Source: Xylocopa sonorina
Taxonomy: Eukaryota; Arthropoda; Insecta; Hymenoptera; Apidae
Length of the DNA stretch: 64,000 nucleotides
Direction: 5' to 3'
Assembly: GCF_050948175.1 (NCBI RefSeq)
Contig: NW_027490167.1
Location: 248,001-312,000 of the forward strand
Part shown: one piece after another, positions 53,005 to 64,000 of the stretch
How positions within the stretch are numbered: position 1 is the stretch's first letter
Layout: each line of letters begins with the position of its first letter
The notes under the pieces: generated by a model
What the model was told of the DNA's origin: nothing
The model's database searches: none
The model's input: only the letters and a program-made list of their open reading frames with translations
Program-made: the position numbers and the translations under genes

Positions 53005-53260
53005 TGTGGCGGCCTTTCGACTATCGCCACTAGAGGGACAGCACAGCCTACAATTTCCTGAAAGTACTGGCTAGCCTCTCCTTTCCGATATATAGAAGTT
53101 CTTAACTGTCCCTAATATCCCAGCGTCTAAGGCAGGGTCTGCTAGGAAGCCTTACTGATGAGTCCACTAGCAGGCCCAGGACGAAACGTTCTTCCCCTCT
53201 CTTTTCCTTCCTTTCTTTCTTCCCCCTTTATTCTATAGCTACCTGAAGCATGCCGCTTCA
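53005..53260 (+). repeat. 5' LTR of element copy 2
   Basis: 256 bp, TG...CA. It is nearly identical to the copy 1 5' LTR; one difference is TTCTTAACTG for TTTTTAACTG. By eye it differs from its own 3' LTR at 8 positions (about 3%). Confidence 0.92.
53122..53190 (+). ncRNA. Type III hammerhead ribozyme, 5' LTR, copy 2 (intact core)
   Basis: Identical in all stems, loops and core residues to the 5' LTR ribozyme of copy 1. Cleavage is predicted after 53127, and G12 is at 53183. Confidence 0.92.
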
Positions 53261-53262
53261 AC

Positions 53263-53295
53263 TGGTGACCCCGACGTGATGTGAACACGCAACCT
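53263..53295 (+). other. tRNA-Trp primer-binding site, copy 2
   Basis: Identical to the copy 1 site: TGGTGACCCCGACGTGAT followed by the extended T-arm complement. Confidence 0.85.
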
Positions 53296-53510
53296 ACTTA
53301 CAACACAGGAGGACAACGGAAGCAACCTACTCGAACATATTTTCGACCTTCGACGACATGCCTCGCCCCAGGATATCTGGAAGGATGTACTTTCATCAAT
53401 GGACTTTGGGTTCTTCCGCAGCACGCCGAAATCGTAACCCCTCTCCTAGGGTGGCCACGACGCTTTAACGCCGCGCCCACAACGATCTCGCTAACGTTCG
53501 GCCGCATTCG

Positions 53511-53831
53511 ATGATCATTGGGACCTTACGGCATCATTACGACGCACTTCGTCGGCTACTTACGGACCATCCTAGGACAGCAGAGTATACGACTGCTCAG
53601 TGCAGGTTTCTTAAAGCGCGCTCGCCCTTAGGCTTGAAACTTACTTCGCCCTGGCTTGAGCACTGCGCCCTGCCGCGCTCGAAAGAGCAGCATATAGCAC
53701 AGCGGCTATTACACGACCCAGTACTTAACCATTATCCTAGGCTCTACACACATCGTCGCACCGTGGAACATCACGAAGAACAACGAAAAAGACGCATGGC
53801 CAGGTATCGTTTATCACTGGCAAGGGAGTGA
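53511..53831 (+). CDS. Uncharacterised ORF in element copy 2 (106 aa)
   Basis: Same frame and predicted protein as in copy 1, ending at the base before the 3' LTR. No recognised domain; it may be non-coding. Confidence 0.28.
   Translation: MIIGTLRHHYDALRRLLTDHPRTAEYTTAQCRFLKARSPLGLKLTSPWLEHCALPRSKEQHIAQRLLHDPVLNHYPRLYTHRRTVEHHEEQRKRRMARYRLSLARE
53822..53831 (+). other. Polypurine tract, copy 2
   Basis: AAGGGAGTGA directly before the 3' LTR, as in copy 1. Confidence 0.65.
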
Positions 53832-54087
53832 TGTGGCGGCCTTTCGACTATCGCCACTAGAGGGACAGCAGAGCCTACAATTTCCTGAAAGTACTCGCTA
53901 GCCTCTCCTTTCCAATATATAGAAGTTCCTAACTGTCCCTAATATCCCAGCGTCTAAGGCAGGGTCTGCTAGGAAGCCTTACTGATGAGTCCACTAGCAG
54001 GCCCAGGACAAAACGTTCTTCCCCTCTCTTTTCCTTCCATTATTTCTTCCTCCTTTATTCTATAGCTACCTGAAGCATGCCGCTTCA
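53832..54087 (+). repeat. 3' LTR of element copy 2
   Basis: 256 bp, ending GCCGCTTCA and followed by CTTCC of the satellite. It shares the diagnostic 3' LTR variants of copies 1 and 3, which shows that these variants predate the amplification. Confidence 0.92.
53949..54017 (+). ncRNA. Hammerhead ribozyme, 3' LTR, copy 2 (G12A)
   Basis: All stems are intact, including stem III, but G12 (54010) is A. It is predicted to be folded but catalytically poor. Confidence 0.88.
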
Positions 54088-57000
54088 CTTCCATGCTAGG
54101 AAATAGCGTTTGCAGATGTTTCCGCATCGAGGCCATAGAGTTCTAATGCTTCTTAAAACGCGATATCGCACCTCACATCTATGTTTCATGATAACATATA
54201 ATATTCATTGCGAAGTGTCATATACACCACGTATTCACTTCAAAAGAATGTAAATGCGACACTTCCATGCTAGGAAATAGCGTCTGCAGATGTCTACGCG
54301 TCGAGGCAATAGAGTTCTAATGCTACATAAATCGCGATATCGCATCTTATTTCTGTTTCGTGATAAGATGTAATATTCATTGCGAAGTGTCATGTACACC
54401 TCGTATTCACTTCAAAAGAATGTAAATGCGACACTTCCTTGGTAGGAAATAGCGTTTGCAGATGTCTACGTATCGTAGCAATAGAGTTCTAGTGCTTCTT
54501 AGAACGCAATATCGCTACTTATTTCTATGTTTCATGATAAGGTGAAATATTCATTGTGGAGTGTTATGTATACCTCGTATTCACTCTAAATAAATGTAAA
54601 TGCGACACTTCCTTACTAGGAAATAGCGACTTCAGATGTCTCCGTATCGAAACAATAGAGTTCTAATGCTTCTAAAAACGTGATGTCGCACCTCATTTCC
54701 CTGTTTCATGATAAGATATAATATTCATTGCGAAGTGTCATGTATACCTCGTATTCACTTCAAAAGAATGTAAATGCGGCACATCCATGCTAGGAAATAG
54801 CGTTTGCATATGTCTACGTACAGTAGCAGTAGAATTCTAACACTGCATAAAACGCGATATCGCATCTCACTTCTATGTTTCATGATAAGGTATAATATTC
54901 ATTGCAAAGTTTCACTTATACCTCGTATTCACTTCAAATGAATGCAAATGCGACACTTCCTTTCTAGGAAATAGCGTTTGCAGATATCTTCTTATCGTAG
55001 CAATAGCGTTCTGACACTTCTTAAAACGCGATATCGCATCTCATTTCTATGTTTCATGATAAGACATAATATTCATTGCGAAGTGTCATGTACGCCTCGT
55101 ATTCGCTTCAAAAGAATGTAAATGCGACAATTCCTTGCTAGGAAATAGCGTTCCCAGATGTCTAAGTATTGAAACAATAGAGTTCTAGTGCTTCTTAAAA
55201 CGTGATGTCGCACCTCATTTCCCTGTTTCATGATAAGATATAATATTCATTGCGAAGTGTCATGTATACCTCGTATTCACTTCAAATAAATGTAAATGCG
55301 ACACTTCCATCCTAGGAAATAGCGTTTGCAGATGTCTACGTATCGTAGCAATAGAATTCTAGTTCTTCTTGGATCGCGATATCGCATCTCATATCTATGT
55401 TTCGTGATAAGTTATAATATTCATTCCGAAGTGTGATCTATACCTCGAATTCACTTCAAAAGATTGTAAATGCGACACTTCCATCCTAGGAAATAGCGTT
55501 TGCAGATATCTCCGCATCGAGGCAATAGGGTTCTAATGCTTCTTAAGACGCGATATCGCATCTCACTTTTATGTTACATGATATGATATAATGTTCATTG
55601 CGATGTGTCATGTATACCTCGTATTCACTCCAATACAATGTAAATGCTAATCTTCCTTGCTAGGAAATAGCGTTTACAGATGTCTACGTATCGTAGCAAT
55701 TGCGTTCTAATGCTTCTCAAAGAGCCATATCGCATCTCATTTCCATGTTTCGTGATAAGATATAATATTCATTGCGATGTGTCATGTACACCTCGTATTC
55801 ACTTCAAAGGGAAGTAAATGCGACTGTTGCTTGCTAGGAAATAGCGTCTGCAGATGTCTACGCGTCGAGGCAATAGAGTTCTAATGATTCTCAAAACGTA
55901 ATATAGAACCTCATTCCTATGTTTCATGATAAGATATAATATTCATTGCGAAGTGTCATGTACACCTTGTATTCACTTCAAAAGAATGTAAATGCGACAC
56001 TAGCATGCTAGGAAATAGCGTTTGCAGATGTCTACGTATCGTAGCAATAGAGTTCTAATGCTTCCAAGAACGCGATATCGCATCTCACTTCTATGTTTCA
56101 TGATAAGATATAATATATATTGCGAAGTGTCATGTATACCTCGTATTTACTTCAAAAGAATGTAAATGCGACACTTCCTTGATAGCACGAAGCTTTTGGT
56201 TATGTCTACGTATCGAAGCAAGAGAGTTCTAATGCTTTTTAAATCGCGATTTCGCATGTCATTTCTATGTTTCGTGATAAGATATAATATTCATTGAGCA
56301 GTGTTATGAATACCTCTAATTCACATCAAATGAATGTAATTGCGACACATCCTTGCTGGGTAATAGCGTTTGCAGATGTCTACGTATCGAAGTAATAGTG
56401 TACTAATGCTTCTTAAAGCGCGATATCGCGTCTCATTTCAATGTTTCATGATAAGATACAATATTCATTGCGAAGTGTCATGTATACCTCGTATTCACTA
56501 CAAAAGAATGAAAATGCGACACTTTCTTGCTAGGACGTAGCGTTTGCAGATGTCTACGTATCGAAGCAAGAGAGTTCTAATGCTTCTTAAATCGCGATTT
56601 CGCATGTCATTTCTATGTTTCGTGATAAGATATAATATTCATTGCGAAGTGTCATGTATACCTCGTATTCACTTCAAAAGAATGTAAATGCGACACTTCC
56701 TTGATAGGACGAAGCGTTTGCAGATGTCTACGTATCGAAGCAAGAGAGTTCTAATGCTTTTTAAATCGCTATTTCGCATGTCATTTCTATGTTTCGTGAT
56801 AAGATATAATATTCATTGAGCAGTGTTATGAATACCTCTAATTCACATCAAATGAATGTAATTGCGACACATCCTTGCTAGGAAATAGCGTTTGCAGATG
56901 TCTACGTATCGAAGTAATAGTGTACTAATGCTTCTTAAAGCGCGATATCGCGTCTCGTTTCAATGTTTCATGATAAGATACAATATTCATTGCGAAGTGT

Positions 57001-58786
57001 CATGTATACCTCGTATTCACTACAAAAGAATGTAAATGCGACACTTCCATGCTAGGAAGTAGCGTTTGCAAATGTCTACGTATCGTAGCAATAGATTTCT
57101 AATGCTTGTTAAAACCCGATATCGCATCTCACTGCTGTGTTTCACGATAAGATATAATATTCATTGCGAAGTATTGTGTATCCCTCGTCTACACTTCAAA
57201 TGAATGCAAATGCGAGACTTCCCTTCTTGGATACAGCGTTACCAGATGTCTACGTATCGAAGCAATAGAGTTCTAATGCTTCTTATATCGTGATATAACA
57301 TCACATTTCTATGTTTCATGATAAGATACAATATTTATTGCGATGTGTCATGTATACCTCGGACACACTTCAAATGACTGTAAATGCGACACTTCCTTGC
57401 TAGGAAATCGCGTTTGCAAATGGCTACGTATCGAAGCAATAGAGTTCTCATGCTTCTTAAAACGGGATATCGCATCTCATATCTATGTTTCATGATAAGA
57501 TATAATATTCATTGCTAAGTGTCATATATACCTAGCATACACTTCAAATGAATGTAAATGCGAAACGTCCTTTGCTAGGAAATAGCGTTTGCAGATGTCC
57601 CTGTATCGATGCAATAGAGTTTTAATGCTTCTTAAATCGCGATATCGCATATCATTTCTATGTTTCATGATAAGATATAATATTCATTGCGAAGTGTCAC
57701 TTATACCTCGCATACACTTCAAAAGAATGTAAATGCGACACTTACTTGCTAGGAAATAGGGTTTGCAGATATCTACGTATCGTAGCAATAGAGTTCTAAT
57801 ACTTCTTAAAACGCGATATCGAATCTCATTTCTGTGTCTCATGATAGGATATAGTATTCATTGCGAAGTGTTACCAAACCTCGCATACACTTTAAATGAA
57901 TGTAAATGCGACACTTTCTTGCTAGGAAATGTCGTTCGCAGATGACTGCGTATCGAAAGAATAGACTTCTAATGCATCTTAAAACGAGATGTCGCATTTC
58001 ATACTTATATTTCATGATAAGATATAATACTCATTGCGAAGTGACATGTATAACTCGTATTCGCCTCAGAAGAATGTAAATGCGACACTTCCTTGCTAGG
58101 AAATAGCGTTTGCAGAAGTCTACGTATCGTAGCAATGGAGTTCTAATGCTTCTCAAAACGCGATATCGCAACTCATTTCTATGTTTCATGATAAGATATA
58201 GTATTCATTGCGCAGTTCACTTATACCTCGCGTACACTTCAAATGAATGTAAGAGCGACACTTATTTGCTAGGAAATATCGTTCGCAGATATCTGCGTAT
58301 CGAAAGAATAGACTTATAATGCATCTTAAAACGAGATGTCGCATTTCATATTTATGTTCCTTGATAAGATATAATATTCATTGCGAAGTGACATGTATAA
58401 CTCGTATTCTCTTCAAAAGAATGTAAATGCGACACTTCCTTGCTAGGAAATAGCGTTTCCAGATGTCTTCGTATCGTAGCAATAGGGTTCTAATGCTACT
58501 TAAATCGCGATATCGCATCTCATTTCTATGCTTCATGATAAGATGTAATATTCATTGCGAAGTGTCATGTATACCTCGTATTCACTTCAAAAGAATGAAA
58601 ATGCAACGTTTCCATTCTTGGGAATATCGTTTGCAGATGTCTCCTTATCGTAGCAAAAGGGTCCTAATCCTTCTTAAAACGTGATATCGCATTTCATTTC
58701 TATGTTTCGTGATAAGATATAATATTCATTGCGAAATGTCATGTATACCTCGTATTCACTTCAAAGGAATGTAAGTGAGATACTTC
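54088..58786 (-). repeat. 174-bp satellite between element copies 2 and 3 (27 monomers)
   Basis: 4699 bp, equal to 27 monomers. 54088 to about 55600 repeats the sequence after copy 1. About 55600-57665 matches 38470-40527 at an offset of 17138 bp, equal to 86 monomers plus two elements and their target-site duplications. The last 300 bp match the sequence before copy 1 but lack two whole monomers. No gene is supported in this stretch. Confidence 0.95.
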
Positions 58787-59042
58787 TGTGGCGGCCTTTC
58801 GACTATCGCCACTAGAGGGACAGCACAGCCTACAATTTCCTGAAAGTACTGGCTAGCCTCTCCTTTCCGATATATAGAAGTTTTTAACTGTCCCTAATAT
58901 CCCAGCGTCTAAGGCAGGGTCTGCTAGGAAGCCTTACTGATGAGTCCACTAGCAGGCCCAGGACGAAACGTTCTTCCCCTCTCTTTTCCTTCCTTTCTTT
59001 CTTCCCCCTTTATTCTATAGCTACCTGAAGCATGCCGCTTCA
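58787..59042 (+). repeat. 5' LTR of element copy 3
   Basis: 256 bp, TG...CA. By eye it matches the 5' LTR of copy 1, including TTTTTAACTG. Confidence 0.92.
58904..58972 (+). ncRNA. Type III hammerhead ribozyme, 5' LTR, copy 3 (intact core)
   Basis: All core residues and pairings are as in copy 1. Cleavage is predicted after 58909, and G12 is at 58965. Confidence 0.92.
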
Positions 59043-59044
59043 AC

Positions 59045-59077
59045 TGGTGACCCCGACGTGATGTGAACACGCAACCT
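59045..59077 (+). other. tRNA-Trp primer-binding site, copy 3
   Basis: Identical to the sites in copies 1 and 2. Confidence 0.85.
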
Positions 59078-59292
59078 ACTTACAACACAGGAGGACAACG
59101 GAAGCAACCTACTCGAACATATTTTCGACCTTCGACGACATGCCTCGCCCCAGGATATCTGGAAGGATGTACTTTCATCAATGGACTTTGGGTTCTTCCG
59201 CAGCACGCCGAAATCGTAACCCCTCTCCTAGGGTGGCCACTACGCTTTAACGCCGCGCCCACAACGATCTCGCTAACGTTCGGCCGCATTCG

Positions 59293-59613
59293 ATGATCAT
59301 TGGGACCTTACGGCATCATTACGACGCACTTCGTCGGCTACTTACGGACCATCCTAGGACAGCAGAGTATACGACTGCTCAGTGCAGGTTTCTTAAAGCG
59401 CGCTCGCCCTTAGGCTTGAAACTTACTTCGCCCTGGCTTGAGCACTGCGCCCTGCCGCGCTCGAAAGAGCAGCATATAGCACAGCGGCTATTACACGACC
59501 CAGTACTTAACCATTATCCTAGGCTCTACACACATCGTCGCACCGAGGAACATCACGAAGAACAACGAAAAAGACGCATGGCCAGGTATCGTTTATCACT
59601 GGCAAGGGAGTGA
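59293..59613 (+). CDS. Uncharacterised ORF in element copy 3 (106 aa)
   Basis: Same frame as in copies 1 and 2, with one substitution (GTG to GAG, Val to Glu) near residue 86. No recognised domain; it may be non-coding. Confidence 0.28.
   Translation: MIIGTLRHHYDALRRLLTDHPRTAEYTTAQCRFLKARSPLGLKLTSPWLEHCALPRSKEQHIAQRLLHDPVLNHYPRLYTHRRTEEHHEEQRKRRMARYRLSLARE
59604..59613 (+). other. Polypurine tract, copy 3
   Basis: AAGGGAGTGA directly before the 3' LTR. Confidence 0.65.
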
Positions 59614-59869
59614 TGTGGCGGCCTTTCGACTATCGCCACTAGAGGGACAGCAGAGCCTACAATTTCCTGAAAGTACTCGCTAGCCTCTCCTTTCCAATAT
59701 ATAGAAGTTCCTAACTGTCCCTAATATCCCAGCGTCTAAGGCAGGGTCTGCTAGGAAGCCTTACTGATGAGTCCACTAGCAGGCCCAGGACAAAACGTTC
59801 TTCCCCTCTCTTTTCCTTCCATTATTTCTTCCTCCTTTATTCTATAGCTACCTGAAGCATGCCGCTTCA
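59614..59869 (+). repeat. 3' LTR of element copy 3
   Basis: 256 bp, carrying the same 3' LTR variants as copy 2, and followed by CTTCC. Confidence 0.92.
59731..59799 (+). ncRNA. Hammerhead ribozyme, 3' LTR, copy 3 (G12A)
   Basis: Stems and loops are intact, but G12 (59792) is A, as in the other two 3' LTRs. Confidence 0.88.
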
Positions 59870-62800
59870 CTTCCATGCTAGGAAATAGCGTTTGCAGATG
59901 TTTCCGCATCGAGGCCATAGAGTTCTAATGCTTCTTAAAACGCGATATCGCACCTCACATCTATGTTTCATGATAACATATAATATTCATTGCGGAGTGT
60001 CATATACACCACGTATTCACTTCAAAAGAATGTAAATGCGACACTTCCATGCTAGGAAATAGCGTCTGCAGATGTCTACGCGTCGAGGCAATAGAGTTCT
60101 AATGCTACATAAATCGCGATATCGCATCTTATTTCTGTTTCGTGATAAGATGTAATATTCATTGCGAAGTGTCATGTACACCTCGTATTCACTTCAAAAG
60201 AATGTAAATGCGACACTTCCTTGGTAGGAAATAGCGTTTGCAGATGTCTACGTATCGTAGCAATAGAGTTCTAGTGCTTCTTAGAACGCAATATCGCTAC
60301 TTAATTCTATGTTTCATGAAAAGGTGAAATATTCATTGTGGAGTGTTATGTATACCTCGTATTCACTTCAAAAGAATGTAAATGCGACGCTTCCTTGCTA
60401 GGAAATAGCGTTTGCAGATGTCTCCGTATTGAAGCAATAGAGTTCTAATGCTTCTTAAATAGGGATATCGCATCTCATTTCTATGTTTCATGATAAGATA
60501 TAATATTCATTGCGAAGTGTCATGTATACCTTGTATTCAATTCACAAGAATGTAAATGCGACACTTCCTTGCTAGGAAATAGCGTTTGGAGATGTCCCCG
60601 TATCGAAGCAATAGAGTTCTAATGCTTCTTAAATAGGGATATCGCATCTCATTTCTATGTTTCGTGATAAGATATAATATTCATTCTACAGTGTTATGTA
60701 TACCTCGTATTCACTTCAAAAGAATGTAAATGCGAATCTTCCTTGCTAGGAAATAGCTTTTGCAGATGTCTACGTATCGTAGCAATAGAGTTCTAATGCA
60801 TCTTAAAACGCGATATCGCGTCTCATTTCTATGTTTTCGATAAGATATAATATTCCATGCGAAGTGTCATGTATACCTTGTATTCACCTCAAATGTATGT
60901 AAACGCGGCACTTCCTTGCTAGGAATTAGCGTTTGCAGATGTCTACGTATCGAGGCAATAGAGTTCTAATGCTTCTTAAAACGCGATGTCGCATCTCATT
61001 TCCCTGTTTCATGATAAGATATAATATTCATTGCGAAGTGTCATGTATACCTCGTATTCACTTCAAGAGAATGGAAATGCGACACTCCCTTGCTAGGAAA
61101 TAGCGTTTGCAGATGTCTACGTATCGTTGCAATAGGGTTCTAATGCTTCTATAAACGGGATATCGCATCTCATTTCTATGTTTCATGAGAAGATATAACA
61201 TTCATTGCGAAGTGTCATGTATACCTCGTATTCACTCCTAACGAATGTAAATGCGACACTTCCTTGCTAGGAAATAGCGTTTGCAGATGTCTAAGTATCG
61301 AAACAATAGAGTTCTAGTGCTTCGGAAAACATGATGTTGCACCTCATTTTCCTGTTTCATGATAAGATATAATATTCATTGCGAAGTGTCATGTATACCT
61401 CGTATTCACTTCAAATAAATGTAAATGCGACACTTCCATCCTAGGAAATAGCGTTCGCAGATGTCTACGTACCGTAGCAATAGAATTCTAGTGCTTCTTA
61501 TATCGCGATATCGCATCTCATTTCTATGTTTCGTGATAAGTTATAATATTCATTCCGAAGTGTCATCTATACCTCGAATTCACTTCAAAAGAATGCAAAT
61601 GCGAAACTTCCATGTTAGGAAATAGCGTTTTCAGATGACTACTTGTCGAAACAATAGAGTACTAATGTTTCATAAAACGCGATATCGCATCTCACTTCTA
61701 TGTTTCATGATAAGATATAATATTCATTGCGAAGTGTCATGTGTACCGCGTATTCACTTCAAAAGGATGTAAATGCGACACTTCCTTGCAAGGAAATAGC
61801 GTTCCCAAATGACTACGTGTCGAAACAATAGGGTTCTAATGATTCTTAAAATGCGATATCGCATCTCACTTCTATGTTTCATGATAAGATATAATATTCA
61901 TTGCGAAGTGTCATGTATACTTCGTATTCACTTCAAAAGAATGTAAATGCGACACTTCCATGCTAGGAAGTAGCGTTTGCAGATGTCTACGTATCATAGC
62001 AATAGGGTTCTAATGCATCTTAAAACGCGATATCGCATCTCACTTTTATGTTTCATGATAAGATATAATATTCATTTTGGAGTGTTATGTCTACCTCGTA
62101 TTCACCTCAAAAGAATGTAAATGCGACACTTCCATCCTAGGAAATAGCGTTTGCCGATGTCTACGTATCGTAGCAATGGAGTTCTAATGCTTCCTAAAAC
62201 GCGATATCGCATCACACTTCTATGTTTCATGATAAGATATAATACTCATTGCGAAGTGTCATGAATACCTCGTATTCACTTCAAAATAATGTAAATGCGA
62301 CAATTGCATGCTGGGAAATAGCGTTTCCAGATGACCACGTATCGAAAGAATAGAGTTCTAATACTTATCAAAACGAGATGTCGCATCTCATTTCCATGTT
62401 TCATGATAAGATATAATATCCATTGCGAAGTGCCATGTATACCTCGTACTCACTTCATGGAATGTAAATGCGTCATTTCCTTGCTAGGAAATAGAGTTTG
62501 CAGATGTCTACATATATTAGCAATAGAGTTCTAATGCTTCTCAAAACGTAATATAGAACCTCATTCCTATGTTTCATGATAAGATATAATATTCATTGCG
62601 AAGTGTCATGTATACCTCGTATTTACTTCAAAAGAATGTAAATGCGACACTTCCTTGATAGCACGAAGCTTTTGGTTATGTCTACGTATCGAAGCAAGAG
62701 AGTTCTAATGCTTTTTAAATCGCGATTTCGCATGTCATTTCTATGTTTCGTGATAAGATATAATATTCATTGAGCAGTGTTATGATTACCTCTAATTCAC

Positions 62801-64000
62801 ATCAAATGAATGTAATTGCGACACATCCTTGCTAGGAAATAGCGTTTGCAGATGTCTACGTATCGAAGTAATAGTGTACTAATGCTTCTTAAAGCGCGAT
62901 ATCGCGTCTCGTTTCAATGTTTCATGATAAGATACAATATTCATTGCGAAGTGTCATGTATACCTCGTATTCACTACAAAAGAATGTAAATGCGACACTT
63001 CCATGCTAGGAAGTAACGTTTGCAAATGTCTACGTATCGTAGCAATAGATTTCTAATGCTTGTTAAAACCCGATATCGCATCTCACTGCTGTGTTTCACG
63101 ATAAGATATAATATTCATTGCGAAGTATTGTGTATCCCTCGTCTACACTTCAAATGAATGTAAATGCGAGACTTCCCTTCTTGGATACAGCGTTACCAGA
63201 TGTCTACGTATCGAAGCAATAGAGTTCTAATGCTTCTTAAAACGGGATATCGCATCTCATATCTATGTTTCATGATAAGATATAATATTCATTGCGAAGT
63301 GTCATGTATTCCTCGTATTCACTTCAAAAGAATGCAAATGCTACACTTCCGCGCTAGGAAAAGGCGTTTGCAGAAGTCTACGTATCGTAGCAATAGAGTT
63401 CTAATGCTTCTCAAAACGCGATATCGCATCTCATACCTATATTTCATGATAAGATATAATATTCATTACGAAGTATCATGTATACCTAGTATTCACTTCA
63501 AAAGAATGTAAATGCGACACTTCGTTGCTAGGAAATATCGTTTTCAGATGTCTACTTTTCGTAGCAATAGATTTCTAATGCTTCTTAAAACGCGATATCG
63601 CATCTCATTTCTATGTTTCATGGTAGGATATTGTACTCATTGCGAAGTGTCATGTATGCGTCCTATTCACTTCAAATGAATGTAAATGCGACACTTCCTT
63701 GCTAGGAAATAACGTTTGCAGATGTCTACGTATCGATACAATAGAGTTCTGATGCTCCTTAAAACGCGATATCGTATCTCATTTCTATGTCTCATGATAA
63801 GATATAATATTCATTGCGAAGTGTCACTTATACCTCGCATACACTTCAAAAGAATGTAAATGCGACACTTACTTGCTAGGAAATAGGGTTTGCAGAAGTC
63901 TACGTATCGTAGCAATGGAGTTCTAATGCTTCTCAAAACGCGATATCGCAACTCATTTCTATGTTTCATGATAAGATATAGTATTCATTGCGCAGTTCAC
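59870..64000 (-). repeat. 174-bp satellite, right end of window (about 24 monomers)
   Basis: Same orientation as the rest of the right arm. 59870 to about 60330 repeats the right flank of copies 1 and 2. About 62611-63200 carries the GATAGCACGAAGCTTTTGG variant group also seen near 39050 and 56180. The final 100 bp match about 58115-58215. The array is cut by the window edge. No gene is supported in this stretch. Confidence 0.95.

Larger units (their letters stand above)
53005..54087 (+). mobile_element. Retrozyme-like LTR element, copy 2
   Basis: Same 1083-bp layout as copy 1: 5' LTR 53005-53260, internal region 53261-53831, 3' LTR 53832-54087, flanked by CTTC on both sides. It differs from copy 1 by a few substitutions, for example CTACGC to CGACGC in the interior. 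The flanking satellite is the same as at copy 1 on both sides, so it arose by satellite amplification and not by new transposition. Confidence 0.9.
58787..59869 (+). mobile_element. Retrozyme-like LTR element, copy 3
   Basis: Same 1083-bp layout: 5' LTR 58787-59042, internal region 59043-59613, 3' LTR 59614-59869, with CTTC on both sides. It shares the immediate satellite flanks of copies 1 and 2. On the left a two-monomer deletion, and on the right a switch to different monomers after about 60330, mark where later recombination cut the amplified unit. Confidence 0.9.

Noticed and set aside
48438..59869. Three independent insertions of the LTR element
   Set aside because: All three share the same flanking satellite, the same target site and the same LTR-specific variants, so a single insertion followed by amplification explains them.

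Overview
The window is almost entirely tandem satellite DNA from a eukaryotic nuclear genome, most likely an animal and plausibly an insect; species cannot be fixed from the sequence. About 340 copies of a 174-bp monomer (3 x 58 nt) fill some 59 kb. No conventional host gene is visible. The short open frames in the array are chance products of a repeat whose length is divisible by three, and they repeat every 58 codons.

Layout. (1) 1-26182: satellite in one orientation (about 150 monomers). (2) 26183-27763: the only non-satellite spacer, a mosaic of GC-rich and AT-rich pieces with two weak minus-strand ORFs and a codon-length minisatellite. (3) 27764-64000: the same satellite in the opposite orientation, so the window is a giant imperfect inverted repeat around the spacer. 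(4) Three near-identical 1083-bp elements interrupt the inverted arm at 48438-49520, 53005-54087 and 59870 minus 1083 (58787-59869).

The 1083-bp element is the most interesting item. It has 256-bp direct LTRs (TG...CA), a 4-bp target-site duplication (CTTC), a primer-binding site matching the 3' end of tRNA-Trp over about 33 nt with one mismatch, a purine-rich tract before the 3' LTR, and no reverse transcriptase. Each LTR holds a type III hammerhead self-cleaving ribozyme: the complete CUGAUGA...GAAA core, a perfect 6-bp stem I, a 4-bp stem II, a 5-bp stem III, and loops I and II complementary over 11 nt. This is the plan of the plant retrozymes (non-autonomous LTR elements with hammerheads that make circular RNA). 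Cleavage at both LTRs would release an 827-nt RNA. In all three copies the 5' LTR ribozyme is intact while the 3' LTR ribozyme carries G12A in the catalytic core.

The three elements share flanks, so a single insertion was probably amplified with the satellite as part of higher-order repeats; after removing the element, the copies are 20 and 27 monomers apart. Multi-monomer duplications (8-, 12/13-, 25-mer and longer blocks) occur in both arms, several differing by exact whole-monomer deletions, the expected mark of unequal exchange. The length, inverted arrangement, higher-order structure and dyad-rich monomer suit a centromeric or pericentromeric array, but nothing in the sequence proves that role.
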